From: Asterochloris sp. CNOR1
Lineage: Eukaryota; Chlorophyta; Trebouxiophyceae; Trebouxiales; Trebouxiaceae
Length of the DNA stretch: 64,000 nucleotides
Direction: 5' to 3'
Assembly (NCBI GenBank): GCA_963969365.1
Contig: OZ017761.1
Span: forward strand, 248,001-312,000
The number at the start of each line of letters is the position of its first letter. The stretch's first letter is position 1. The notes below the pieces were generated by a model. The model was not told where the DNA came from. It did not search any database and saw only the letters and a program-made list of their open reading frames with translations. The translations under genes and the position numbers were made by a program. This document shows positions 21,903 to 34,569 of this stretch, in pieces.

Positions 21903-22269
21903 AAAGCTGCAGCAGCAGCCACTTGCAGCCAGCTGGCGCCAGCGCTGCAGCCTTGCTCCCAGCATCTAGGCCGATTGGCGGCTGCCTCGCGTGCAGACCT
22001 CACCTTGTATGACAGTGCATTTATGATTACGCCCAGCCATGCGCAAAGTATTGAACAGGTGAGCAAGCGTGCCTCATGAGCTGTCACAATAAAGTTGAAG
22101 TGTGGGGTGCAAAGCAAGGTACAACACGCACCAGGCATATATGCTGTATAGCCCCAGGACATGGGTCCTGGGATACTTCATGGCCAGTTCGTGGCATACA
22201 ATGATGAATTCAATTGCTCATCACAGAGCAAGATATCAAATAGCCAGGCAAGTGCTGAGGGCTGCAGGG
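21903..22269. terminator. Convergent 3' region with AATAAA after the MORN gene
   Basis: The region lies between the facing stop codons of the MORN and FMO genes. An AATAAA at about 22088 on the plus strand, some 186 bases after the MORN stop, is a possible polyadenylation signal. Green algae more often use TGTAA, so this is tentative. Confidence 0.4.
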
Positions 22270-25200
22270 TCACAGGGGCTGCTTGGCAGCCAATCTAAGC
22301 GCCTGCTCCTTTCTGTGCTTCTGTAGCATCTGTGCACAGGCCTGTTCTGCCTGAGCATATAGTGGCAAGTCCTCTGCCGGCCACACATCCCTGAAGCTGT
22401 CAGGCTGGGCAAGGATGCTGCGCCCTGTGGCATTGTTTAGCTGGATTCGCCACTCCTCTGGGGGAGCCACATCTGGGCCAGAAGCCTTTGCCAGGAAGGT
22501 GTTGTACGCCAGCTGGCCATAAGGCATGCCTTGAGCCTGCATTGGCAGGCATATATGCAGCTTTGGCATCCAAGCAATTGCCTTCTGACCATCAATCACA
22601 GGTGGGCCACATTGCCACCAGTCATAAGGCGCTAAGCCCTGACACTGTGACGTCAGCACAGAAGCAGGTAATGTTGATGCTGAGACCTTGCGACAGGCCG
22701 TCTGCCATGTATGAGCAGCCAGCCTTCACCTTATGGTGGCTTTGCACCGTGGCATGCTTACAAAGGACCAACCTTCCCCACCTGACTGTGCGTGTACCGC
22801 ACCGGCACCTGTGCCTGCTGCAACAGGTCATAAAAGTCCTGCACCTGGGCGTGCATCTGGGAGCGAGTGGGCAGCTGAACACGGCCAGACAGCACTCTGG
22901 CAACGAAGCGGGCCTGCATGGCGCAGGGGCAGTACTGGGACGGCCTGCATGGGCCAAGCGCTGTGGCGCATTGCACAGCAGGCGTGTGCCACCTCGGCCA
23001 AACACATAAGCGATCATGCCCAAGCCGTGGCAATGTGTAGTAGCTGGTGATGAGCATGCTCGACTTGGCTGCAGAGCACAAAGGCCTGGGCAGCACATGG
23101 CTGCAGCAACCTGCAACTGCTTAACTGGGCTGCTGCAAGGCTGAGAGCCCTGTACTCTCGGGCAGACAAGCAGCCTTCGCATAGCCTACGTCCAGCCTGT
23201 GCCACAAATTGAGACAGCCACCGACAGCCTGTCGTCAAGCTGCACTGACCTGGTACTCAAACTGGGGGTTCCTCAGGCTCTTCCACAGCAGGCCGATGAA
23301 GGCCAGAGTGGGCGCAGTGTCAGGTGGGAAGATGTGCTGGTACAGGGGATGCACCCTCATCTGGTCTGTCCTCAGCAGGCCGCTGCCCTCCAGCCAAGGG
23401 TAGCTGTACTGGTAGCCGGTGCAGTAGATGACGGCATCGATGCCGGTGAGCTTGGTGCCGTCCTGAAGGCATCTGGGGCGTGGTCATGACTGAACAGCTT
23501 TGCGGGCAAGGGTTGCTGATGGCAGACAGGCAGTCAGGAGAGGATCGGCAGCAGGCAGGCATGGGCTGATGCAGGGCAGCTGTAGGCCTCTGCAGTGATA
23601 TGCTGCAGATACAGCCAGGTGCTGTCCTGAACACAAAATTCAACGGGGGAGGTGGTGCACTTCTGAGGGCTGTTCACGAGTGAGCTTGCTGCTGCACAAG
23701 CAGACATGCAACTGCTGGGGTGCAACCCTCTGAAGATGCGGCAGAGCACTGGATGCTGAGCACATGTGCCTCAGACACTGCTCACTGCAAAGATGGCGGT
23801 GCGCTGGTGGTTGTGCAGCTCCGTCAGCATGGCCACGCGTGTCAGGTTAGGACGCTGCTGGGAGTCCTCCTCAGGCCATGACCTGCAGTGCCGCAACGGA
23901 GAGGTGGTGTGAAGTCAGCTCACGACTTGCACTACCTGCACCGTCGTGCTCTCCTCAAGCACACAGCCCCCTAACAGACTAGCTGAATTGGTAGGGCCTT
24001 CTAATGTAAGCATGCTCTGTGAGCATGTCCTGCTGCATTGGACAGTAGGGATGAATGCAGGAGATGACAATGCATGAGTTTGTTTGCTGGCAGGTTAGCA
24101 GGACATGACAGGAACAGCACGCTTGCAGTGGGAGGTATGCTGAGCTCATCAAAACATGTGCTGCTCCCAGCTGCACATGCATAAGCCAGCAGTCTTCACA
24201 GTTGTTGAGTGTCAGCAAGGCATGCTACGGCCGCCTACGCACCGGGCACTGTGGAAGACCTGGGCTGCCACATCTGCAACAGCCCGCGCCAGCTCTTCCC
24301 CTGCATGGGATTAGCGAGCTTGTTGATGAGATGTAGAGCAACAGAGGCTTGTGCTGCCCATGGCCCAGGCAGACATCACAAGAGCTTCAGAAAAGTTTGA
24401 GATAATATAGCAACTGTCAGGCTGTCAAGGGGCCCTGCTGGCAGTGCTTTGAGGCAATCAGCAGAGTTGCAGAACCTGATGGGTGTGCATCTGTGATGTA
24501 AACACACCACCAGCTGGGCAGCGCCAGGTGGCAGGGCAATGGCCTCAACACCAGCCCTCACCAGAGAAGGATGACCCTACGACAATGACTCGCTGCCCCT
24601 TGAAGCGAGCGTTGCTGCGGTAGTTATGGGCATGCATCTGGAGGCCCTCAAATTCGTCCATGCCTTGCACCTACAGCCAGCCATGCCCAGCTTCTCAGAG
24701 GCATCTGTTCTTGGCTGTCCCTGAGGTGCAGCAGCCTCCCTGACGCTGCGCCGTAAGCAGGCCTGTGTCCTGCAGCATGACTGCTGTCCCGAAGGGTGTG
24801 CTGCCTGATTACGCACCGCCTTTCAAGACTTGATCGTGACACACTGTCAGCAGGCATGTGCCCTGCAGCATGACGAGTCCACCTGCAGCAGACTGAGCTG
24901 CTTGAACGTTGACTCCTTCACAGGTTGCTCACCGACCATGAGGCGTCAGCAGACGTGTGAGGTTGACAGGCTGCTCTGCATGAGGAAGGCTGCCAATGCA
25001 TTGCCAGCTCCGCTGTGTTGCATGTGAGGGTGCCAGAGGCTTGCCATGCAGAGCAACAGGCACCACAGTTAAGCAGCCAAGCAGAAGGCACCTCTGGCAG
25101 GTTTGGCTGGCAAGCTGCCCAACAGGAGCAAACTGTCCACCCACCTCTGGCAGGTTGGGCTGGTGGTAGTTCCCGACGCAGCTGACAACAGCATCAAAAA

Positions 25201-27073
25201 CAGAGCTGCACAGCTGTTGGGGCTGGGCTGAGGGGTCGACTGCGGCATTGTGGGCTGGCTGGACCGTGAGTTGCCACTGGGGTGCTGACTCCACTGTGGC
25301 CTCATCGGAAGGCGCCTGAGGAAGGTGTTCTGCACGCAGGCACTATGAAGCTCATTCAGATACACTAAGGCCGGACATTTGCCTCTGACTGTGCCCTGCC
25401 GCTTGGGAGCTGACCTGACTGTGGTCTCATGAAGAGCAGCATGTCTTGATACAGCTGACATCTGATGCTGAACACACAGGGTCTGTTGGCTGATGGCAGG
25501 CACGTGGGTAGCTGGGTGGCTGCACAAGTCAGACAAGAGGTAGGATATCTCCTTTGGCAAACATCGTCGTGGTACGCGAGTGATGCTGGACTGCGGCCCA
25601 GGAGGTGGCCGTCCTGGACAAACAGGGTGTGTGTAAAAGCAGCCACTCTGATGCCCTGCGAAGGGCCAGCCAGGCAAGCATGCAGATTCACGCTGCTCAG
25701 CAGCACCTCAGGCCACCTGCAGCTGCGCATTGCCAACACCAGCTGCCCCCACCTGGGAGAGGCCTCACTTCAACCACCCTTGTGTTGAACTGCACCAGAT
25801 CGCGCACACCAAACTCCTCTGCAAAGAGCTCCAGGAAGGCCTGCACCTCTGTATGGTGAGGGTACCTGGAGCACAATTTGAAAGCATTCAGCATGAAGCA
25901 CATTAGGAGAGCCAAACAGGGACCTGCAAGCAGCAGCAGTGGCGGTGTCTGACAGACGCAAGGACAATCTTAGGGTTGGCTATCTGGGCAGCCACCCTCA
26001 ACAACACCAAGGGCTTCTGGCAGGCAGTGTGGGCTGCTGAACAGCAAAGAGCAAGGCAGTGCATTAGCAGTGAATGAGTCCGTGCAGACAGCAGAATACC
26101 AAGCATCTGGATATCAAGCTGCCTCACACACTATGCAAGCAGTGGGAATTAGAGAGCTTTCCCTTTAGCTTCACAGCAAATCAGTTGACAATGAGCTGAC
26201 ATGCAGCTCGTCTCGTTGTGAAAGTCTGCAGGCGTGGCAAGCTGGCTCACACTCGGTGGTCGTGGGAGCGCTCCCCCATGGTCTCCACCGTGAGGGGAAA
26301 GTCCGAGAAGCTCATGATGTGACGGGGCAGGTTGGTGCGGAGGGAACTGTACCTGCACAGACAGTGAGGCACAGGGTGAGACTCTCTAGAACAGTCCAGA
26401 CTCTTTATTTTGGTGTGCATTTGGACGCGCCTGCACAAGGCGATTGCAGGGCATGCGTGGCCTGCCCAGGGCACTAAGGGAATGCTGCAGGAGGGCAAGA
26501 TCATGTAGGCCTGTGTTATGAGGGAACTTCATGGGCCCGGGGGCGGTACTAGAAGGACAGACAGCACCAGCATGGGATGCGACTCATGACGCTGTGAGGC
26601 GCTGCTAGGTGATGCTGCAACAGAGGCTCACTCAGGTTGCAGGGGCCTCCCTGCCATGGTGAAGCAAAATCATTGGGCAGCACCGTGCACCTGCACGGGG
26701 GGGCCCACAGTAGCAAGCTGACATCGCAGAGGATTGCAGGGAAGGGTGCTGCATCACAGCAAGGCTGCAGGGCCTGCATGGCAGCCCAGAGTGGTGCGCA
26801 AGATGGAGCTGTACCTGTGTGACGGAGACGGGAGCGGGGTTGAAGATTGTGTGGGGCTGGGCTGGACTGCACAACCAAGGCTCACATGCTGCTGTGCACT
26901 CTCCGCCGCTTGGGATTTCGCCCCAGCAGGTCCTCGTCTTCGCACTCCTCGTGGAAGTCCCAAATGCCTCCCACATTGTCCGACTGCTCGTACACGGTAA
27001 CGCTGTGCCCCTCGCGACGCAGCTCCCGCGCTGTGACCAGGCCTGCCGCCCCTGCGCCGATGACTGCCTGCAT
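22270..27073 (-). CDS. Flavin-containing monooxygenase (FMO), 10 exons
   Basis: FMOs use FAD, NADPH and O2 to oxygenate soft nucleophiles such as sulfur or nitrogen. Exons are 27073-26886, 26352-26251, 25865-25769, 25315-25145, 24670-24562, 24300-24243, 23882-23786, 23462-23250, 22913-22782 and 22638-22270, totalling 1536 bases (511 residues) with matching phases. The FAD site GAGAAGL starts at residue 5 and is followed by GHSVTVYEQSDNVGGIWDF. Exon 2 carries SMYSSLRTNLPRHIMSFSDF. The FMO signature FxGxxxHxxxY appears as FEGLQMHAHNY, the NADPH site as VVGSSFSG, and the ATGY-like element as CTGYQYSYPWL. Length and order match plant FMO GS-OX-like and fungal FMOs. The ATG at 27073 puts the Rossmann motif at the very N-terminus, as usual for the family. 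The last exon has a long, less conserved C-terminal part and might hide an intron. No targeting peptide is seen. Confidence 0.9.
25090..25440 (-). repeat. Ghost copies flanking FMO exon 4 on both sides
   Basis: The donor end of exon 4 (plus-strand core CACCTCTGGCAGGTT, at 25144) has a copy about 55 bases below, near 25090. The acceptor side (core ACTGTGGCCTCAT near 25290) has a diverged copy ACTGTGGTCTCATGAAG near 25418. Both copies lie in introns. Confidence 0.72.
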
Positions 27074-27614
27074 CAGAAGTGAGTGGCTGTCTGTAAGCAG
27101 GAGCCTGCAGGGAGGCTTGACAGAGGCGCATCTGACAAGCAGGTTGTGCATGTATTATCTGCAGAAGCAACTTGCGTGGCAAAGCTTAGGTTGCTGAAGT
27201 CTGCCTGTGATCCTCAGCTTTGCAAGGGGCATCCCCGGCGCATTGCTCAGCTTCTGCACTGAGAGGTCATATGCAGGTCCATTTCAGCAGTGGCCATGAC
27301 TCTCACCACAGACAGAGATCGCCTGGGTGGCTGTTTAGACAAGCTCACTGCCTGCTGAGGGCCTGCCGCTGAGTTAAAAACGCCTGCATTCGACATGTAC
27401 CTCCAGAACACAGCCTACAAGGTCTTGTTACAAGAATTAGATGATCGGGCTTCGGTGGCATGCCCAGGCACGGGACGCAATACGCAGCTTAGGTCACATG
27501 GGGTGATGTGCTGGCAAGCTTTTGGGGTGGCCCACTGGCAAATTCAATCAATGACTATGACTTACCGGTCTCTCATTTCAACATAGTTAGCTACGGGAAC
27601 AAATCAGCAGCAAC

Positions 27615-30600
27615 TCAAGTTGGAGCACAGAAGGGGCTGAAGCTGAGATTAGTTTGGTGAATCAGATCTGACACTGCCTGCCGCCCCTGAAAGCCAGCAG
27701 TCAAGCAGGCTCCCACACCAATGATGACAGCTAAGATTATCACAATGAGGGAAGCCCTGCCGGAACGCCGAATAATCCTGCCTATCAGCAGAACACCCAC
27801 GAGGGAGGCAAAGAAATTCAGTATGCCATAAGTCATGGCATACTGCAGATTGATGGCGTCTGCAATTGCGAAGCTGAGGGTGGCTGCACTGCTGGAGAAG
27901 AGCACCATCAGGCCTGAGGTGGCTGCCCCCACCAGAGGGTGCACATTGAACGATGCAAACAGGGGCCCTGCAGGCAGCAGGTGGGCTTTGATCAGTAATG
28001 AAAGCAGAGTAGTGTACAGGTGACAACATTACCTCTGCTCACTGAGTCCATACAATGCGACATGCTGTGGGCTGCTGGCAGTACCATGCAGGCCATTTCA
28101 ACATGCGTGATGCAACTTGGCAGGGCATAAGATCTTGAGAGTCTGCCCAGCGAGTGCTGTTCTGGAGTTGCCTCCACAGGATGCTGCACCAGCAATAGGA
28201 TTCACCCATGACCACATCTGCACCACTGCTAGCGAGTGCCAGAGGTGCCCACTGCTGGGGGCGGTACGCTGTGCAGGGGGCATGCTTCAGGCAGGTGGCA
28301 GAAGCAGCGCCTTCCCACTGTTGTGTCATTCAGAGAGCACCTTCCCTCCTAGTTCAGTTGAGGTTCAGCTAGGGTGACCATGCACCAGCAATGGCACACC
28401 TACGTGCTCACCCATGACCATGCCTCCCCCAATGCCCAGCAGTCCGGCAATGCTGCCCCCAGCCAGAGTGACAGATGCTGCCATGGCCAGGCGGCGTCCC
28501 GTCCATGCAGGGGCCTCATCCTGTCCCACACTGCTCTGCCTGCGCAATACTGGGGCACTCAGCTGCGCCTGGTTCCCGTTAGAGGAAGCTTCCTGCACAG
28601 ATGGAGTTCCCTCCTTCAGTTTCTTCAGCACAGGAGACAGGGTCCTTGTGCAGAGAAGTTTGCTCATTCAAACTTGATACGCTCTGAAGGCATGTATGTG
28701 AGCTTTGTCTGAATAACTGACTGACCAACCCTCAGCTGATACATTTGAGCCACAACACTGACTTGGTTCTGCAAGTGTGAACTAAGGCCAACTGGCCTGC
28801 AAGCTAATCCCCTCAACAATGACACCACCTGCTCACATGCACCTGCTGCTGCTGCTTGGCCGCACCACAAGAAGACGACAGCTGTGCAGGCGCTCGACGC
28901 AGGCTGGGAGGTGCACCAGCCATCTTGTGCGGACAAGTTGGTTGATCCAGCTTCCAGCCCCATCTGCTCAAACTCACCTGCTTCTGCTGCGTGGCCGCCC
29001 GCCAGAGCAAGACTGCAGTTGCGCAGGCGCACAGCAGAGCCTGGGTGACGAACAGCACAAAGTAGGCCGGGGAGCAGTTGCGGCTGCGGCTCTTGAACAG
29101 CTGCAGGAGGAGGAAGGTCACAAAGAGGACCGTCAGCTGCGCCACCTGCATTGACAGACATTGAGACAGCATTTGAGCTGCAGGAAATCCGAGGAAGACA
29201 GGTCACACGACTTGGTGGTTCTGTTGGACCCTTCTCCCGGCACTGCTGCCCGAGAGATCAAATCGTAACGCAGCAGACGCTGCCTGGGGGGTGCTCAGAG
29301 TTGCGGCATTGCTGAGAAATCTTGTGGCACCTGAGCACCTTTGCAGCATATGCCGCCTCACGCCTCCCTGCAACCCGCCTGTTGCCGCACCTGCGCTCTC
29401 AGAGGCAGCCTGGGGATGTTCGGCTGTCAAGCGAATGCCCCTTGCTGCTCTGAACCCACCTGCTGCCACGCATGCGCCCCCAGAGGCAGCTGGGGCAGCC
29501 CTGCACTGTACCGCCGCCATCGATGCCACTGCCGAGGGCCCCAGCTTCCAGATCCGGTTCCATCAATGCTGAGAGACGTCCTGGACGGCCGCTCACTGCC
29601 GCTCCGCCGCAACTGAGCCGTTGTGGCAGGCTGCAGGGGGCTGCTGGGGCCTTCAGGCAGCAGCCGGCGCTGCTCATGCTCTTCATCGTCGCTGTCTGCA
29701 GCCGAGCATGTAAACAGGTGTCTGCCCGGCCTGACTGCACATGAAGCTGAGCAGCACTGGCTCCTTCAGGGGCTGGCTGCGTGGATCTTGCCGGTCTGCA
29801 TGAGGGGTCAGAGAAGTGCCGTCAGTGGCATGACAGTGGCCACCATGCAGCCGGCTGTGGGGCCTTGTGGCAGCAGGTGGCGCTGCTCATGCCCTTCATT
29901 GTCGTTCTCTGCAATGACTGGGTGTGCTGTTGTTTGGTTGGCATGCTGGTTGAGGGTACGGGGCTGGATGGCACACATGAATGCTGTGACAATTTCTGAC
30001 ATTTGAAAACTGGTCAGAAACTGGACCCCAGACAGGTGTTTGCTGGCCTACCAGTAGATACATCGCCAGGCAGAACCATGACAGCCCTCCTCTTCAGCTC
30101 TCTTCAGGGTCGCCACCGGCCACAGCTGACAAGCGTGTGCAGGTGTGCATTTGGCAGGCACACACGCAGCAGGTCGTCCCAAAGCCGAGAACCCTGGGCC
30201 ATATTGACACCTCCCAAGGTAATGGCTGTGAACACTGTCAAGGCACAGGTACAGGACACCGTACCCAGAGTCTCACATGTGGGGGTGGAGGGGTGGTTCT
30301 GGTCCCAGTCAGGGTCCAGGCGCTGCTCCGAGAGCCCTGAGATGAAGTCAGAGATCTTCTGCTGGGGCCCCTCCTCGCCCACAAGCCTCAACTCCCTCAG
30401 CTGGCCACTTCTGACCCGGTTGCTGACGATGAGGCCATTCTCAGGGGTTGCTGGCAGCTGCTGGCCGGCGTCCAATGCAGCAGCCTGGCAGGCACAAAGT
30501 TGCTTCTAAGCCGATCAGGTCAGGTCGCACGCCGCCAAGTGATGTCTGCGGCACAAATGCTGCAGCAGACCTGTGCGCTGCACCGTATGAAAGCAGGCAC

Positions 30601-33345
30601 AGCACAACGTGGCAGCGGCAGGCAACTCTTCTGGGCTGGTGAACGCAGGGGCTGAATCAGGAGGCAAATCAGGAGGCACAGGCCCTGCGCTGCTCAGTGC
30701 TCATTTAGAATGCTGCAGTTCAGGGAGTCAAGCAGACACTGCATGGAGCAGACCGGAAGCGAGGCCTGGACGCAGCAGGTGACGCACCCTCAGCAGTTGC
30801 AGATGCTGCTGGAGCTGCCCACCATCTGAGAAGTGCCTTCAGCTAGCCTGAGTGGTGGCCTGCTCAAGGAACGGTGGCTGCCATTGTTGCCTGCCTGCTG
30901 CCACCCTGACACAGTGTCAGCTTTACCCGGGACTGGTCAACGGGGACTGCATGGCGTCTTGCACAAGCAAGGCGCTCACCTCCTGCTGCTGACCGCCAGT
31001 GCTGTCTGAAATGCGCCTTCTGAGCTGTGAGTTGGCCAGGGCAGCATGGCCTGCCCCCGCCATGATGTGGGCAGAGGCGGTGCTTGTGTCTATGCTTCCA
31101 TCCCGGTTGTTGCGCTGTTGGTCTGTGTGAGGGCTGGCTCCCTGATGGCTGTCGGCGCCTGCCTGCTGAGCTGATAGTGCAAAACGCTGGGCAGCCGCAA
31201 CCATCTCAAGGGGTGCAGGTCCCTGGCGCCCCTGCAGCTGCCTGTCAGCGGGAGCTGCGCCTGCGACTGGGGTGGAGGCTCCGCTGAGAAACGGGTCGTC
31301 GTGGTCCAGGTGTGTCGGGGATGGAGACTGCGGGGCTTCCACATCTGCAGACAAACAAGAGCTTGTCATGTGACTGGCTGCAGCACGCTGGGGTTTCGGC
31401 ACAAAATGCTTGCGTCAGAAGAGATTGCTGGGCTGCAGCTGCACTGGGGCTGGCAGGGATGGAAAGCAGAATGCAGTCACTGTAGCCTGCAGTCGTGGGC
31501 GACTGGCCAGCAGCTGAGCAGAGCAAGCACAACCCAAAGCGCTGCACCTGCGGCTGCAGCGCGTTCTGCGCGCCGCCTGGCAGCACGCTGCTCTCTGCGG
31601 AACAGTTGCAGCCCCTTCTTGCCGGTCTTCCAGGTCAGGAAGACCAGCATGGCCACCAGCAGGAAGGTGATGATCCAGATGGGAAACAATTTGTTCAGCA
31701 GTACGCCTGCAGCATTATTCAAATCTCTGGGAAGAGCTGTGGTGCACAGTCGCCGGTTGACCCTGGGTGCAGCTCATGGCCAGCCGCACACCGGTCCAAG
31801 ACACAGCTAGCTGCTGCAGCTGCATGGGCAATGAGCAGCAGGTGCTGCACAAAGCAAAGAATTGACACAGGTCACACCCGAGAGGCTGCTTTGCAACATC
31901 TCATTGCCATGCACCCTGCTATGCCAACCGCAGGTGGCAGGCCAGCTGTGCTCTTGAGTGCTGGTCACAGACAGCAAACATGGGATGGGCAACATACTAC
32001 TTGGTGCTTCGGTCAGCACGAATAGCAAGACTGAAACATGCCCAATACGACCCTGGCATATAGCAGCAGTGCACCCGCAAGTCCCATCAGCTGCGCCCAC
32101 CAATGCTGGTACCAAACAACAGCACTGGCGTGAGCACCAGTGCCAACTGGAAGTCAATGAGAGGCAGGCTGCTGTCCAGGGGGTGGCGCTTCGTGAAAGT
32201 CACAGCCACCCCGGCGATGGCCCCTCCAGTAATTACCGCCTGGGACATGGCTGTGCTGCCCTTGAGACCTGCATTGCCACCACTGTGACCTGATCAGTCA
32301 AGCACAACCTTGCACGTTCACCCTGCAGTGTCATGTGCAGCGGCATGGCTGGATCCTGTAAAAAGCATCTGGAGGCCTGCATGCAAGCAGAGGCTTGTGT
32401 CGCTGCACTCCAGAGATGTGGTTGGGGCAGCAGCAGGGACATTGCGCTGGTGCTCTCATGGTCTCCCGCAGGTGAGGGACTACATGTGCGCGCATTTCAG
32501 TGTCCGTCTGCTCGCTCGTAGACAGCAGCAGGTTCAGAGTCTGAGCTCCCTTCCACTTCTGCACAGCAGATGATGCACGGCATGCGCACAGACGCTCCTA
32601 ACGCTCCGCTTCACAGTGAAGTCAGGCGGGGAGCGGCAGGGACACTGCTGGGCTCTGCCCTCTTCAGCCATATGCAGCAGGGTTCAATTTGCGGAGAGCA
32701 GCCTGTGGCTTCAGCTGGCTGTGCGTGCCATGCAGAATGTTATGCAGCCTGCATGGGCGCGGGGCCTTGAGGTTGATGGTGACGTCTGGCAAGCCATGCA
32801 TGAGTGCAGCTCGTGGACTGTATGCTTGCTGCAAGGTACCAAGTGCTCAGCTTGCCCAGCATCTCTGCAGGACTCACTGAACTGCAGGAGCACATTGAAC
32901 ATGGGGACGAAGAATGCTCCCCCGCCCACGCCTGCAGCAGTTGCCAGGGCCCCAGCCTGCAGTGGGGCAGCCATGTGGGCAACAGGCTGCCAGGTGGAAC
33001 AGACATGGCTTGCATTGTGTAGCAGCAAGCCAGCTGGCACGCTGCCAAGCGGCAAGCCAGCAGGGTTTGGAAAACCTCACTGTGGCTGTGATGCTGAGCC
33101 CAACAGCATTTCTCGGGATGGCTTTTAGGATGTGCAGATGGGTGTCCTGTGTCTGTGAAGACTGCAGGCTCAGGGTAGTGTTACTTTGCCTGCAGTTGCA
33201 ACTTCGTGACGTGAGGGCTGCATCAGCCAAGTGGCTGTGGCATCTGTGTAAGAGCTTACTGTGGCTGCTCAGTACTTGGCTGGGCTGCTGAACTTGTCAG
33301 CAGTAGAAACAACACAGCACCACTGCAGGCTGTGGCCAGGGACAT
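27615..33345 (-). CDS. Sulfite exporter TauE/SafE-family transporter, about 11 exons
   Basis: TauE/SafE proteins are multi-pass anion exporters linked to sulfur compounds. Resolved exons are 33345-33260, 33189-33081, 32956-32878, 32268-32101, 31706-31548, 31344-30927, about 30477-30278, 29695-29460, 29145-28978, 28592-28412 and 27967-27615. The N-terminus (SGAVLFLLLTSSAAQ) looks like a cleavable signal peptide, as in plant homologues. Both halves carry the family glycine motif: GVGGGAFFVPMFNVLLQF in the first and GLLGIGGGMVMG in the second. Other family blocks are STAMSQAVITGGAIAGVA, LFPIWIITFLLVAMLVFLTW and ATSGLMVLFSSSAATLSFA. Between the halves lies a long hydrophilic loop (exons 6-8), rich in Gln, Ser and acidic residues. 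The junction between exons 6 and 7 does not keep phase with the sites I can see, so a small exon may be missing there. Its 5' end faces the M32 gene. Confidence 0.85.
28170..28430 (-). repeat. Ghost donor junction in the last TauE intron
   Basis: The real exon 10 end at 28412 has plus-strand context GCTCACCCATGACCATGCC. A copy at about 28198-28225 reads ATTCACCCATGACCACATC, with matching CACCAGCAAT upstream. The copy lies about 205 bases into the intron. Confidence 0.72.
29330..29935 (-). repeat. Ghost junctions on both sides of TauE exon 8
   Basis: On the acceptor side, the exon start (DDEEHEQRRLLPEG) has a copy at about 29840-29925 that reads NDNEGHEQRHLLPQG. On the donor side, the plus-strand block ending in CAGAGGCAGC(T/C)GGGG occurs both at the real exon end near 29480 and again near 29400. 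Both copies lie in the flanking introns. Confidence 0.83.
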
Positions 33346-34569
33346 GCTGGCCGTCACAAGGCAGATCGCCTCAGTGGGTAAACAATACAGAGCAGATGGC
33401 GACGCCCAGTGTGAAAGCCAGCCTCGTTTGTCAAGTCATTCTGCGTGTGCGAGCTCATGAAGCATTTTCCCTTCTTGTTTGATCATCTGAATTTAAGTTT
33501 ATCCACATGGTCAAACTCCAAGCTGCAAAGGTCCTCATGGAACAACATACACACTGGGACAGCGGTCTCGTCGGCGTCTACGCTATTCTGATCAGGCGCT
33601 CAGAATGCGTCTGTTGGAACTGTACACAGCCGGACCAGAGCCCATCCCCTGTGTTGTTGAGGGTGCCCAGCTCAAACCCATCTGCGCATGGCATGAGCAC
33701 ATTTTGAAGGCCAGGGCGAGAGGGAAGAGGTAGTTTCCTGTTGGCTCTGTGATCTTTGTGCCTTCGTGAGCAGCCATCATGCATAGGTCTGCTGCCCAGC
33801 TTGACGTCTGACCAGGTGGAGGACTCTGCAGCATCAGCTGGTCTTGCATGCTGCTCAGCTGGGTCACCAGGCGGCCTGCAGAACCTCAGCTGTCACAGGG
33901 TCGCTCCCTGCACCTCAAAGCGTGGCCCTTTGGAGTTGACAAGCAGGCAAAACTAGACGTGGACAGACTGCTGAGGCCTGCTCCTCAATCCGCATGGATG
34001 CACATGGGAGATCTGTCACCACCTGAGGTGACACGACATTGCTGAACTCGCCTGCTGCAGTGCTGGCTTGGCCGCTGGTGGTTGCTGAGCCTCCTGCACG
34101 TCCACTGCACCTGGAATGAAGCACCGGTGCGCACCACGTCAAAGCCTGCCCTTGACTCTGTCTCAGCCGAAGGTGGCCATTGCTGCCTGCACAGCTGCCC
34201 ATGAAGGATGTGCGCCACCTGCTTCAGCCTGGAAGGCTACCTGCAGCCGTCAGTATGCATCCCACAGCAGCAGTCAGCTTCATAAGCAACGCCTGGCAGC
34301 TGCATGGTATGGAATTGTGTGAAGCGCAGGGGCCTGCTTGTGCACCAGCAAAGCAGCATGTAGCCTGCAGCCGGTGAAGGACTCCGCCATTGTGCCTGCA
34401 GTCAGAGTGGCCTGCCGCTGCCAGATTGTACTAAAATGAGCCAGGCGCTTCCCTCTGACAGTGATGCAGTTTGTCACCAAATGCACCTCTTGCAATTTTA
34501 AGATTTGCACATGCATATCAAGAATGAGGAACCAGAGCCGTTGTCTGGCCATGCCACAAATCCTCTGCC
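33346..34569. promoter_or_regulatory. Divergent intergenic region between TauE and M32 genes
   Basis: These 1.2 kb separate the two predicted start codons and should contain both promoters and leaders. Local base composition turns more A/T-rich from about 34430 to 34650, just before the M32 start. I recognise no coding exon or specific site in it. Confidence 0.45.

Noticed and set aside
29399-29740. Alternative minus-strand frame across TauE exon 8
   Set aside because: The frame used in the model links in phase on both sides and its start is mirrored by the ghost copy at 29840-29925; this one does not.
30160-30230. Possible TauE exon reading GVNMAQGSRLWDDLLRVC
   Set aside because: The donor at 30278 joins in phase directly to the exon at 29695 (giving PTYSDDEEHEQ), so no exon is needed here and its flanks lack matching phases.
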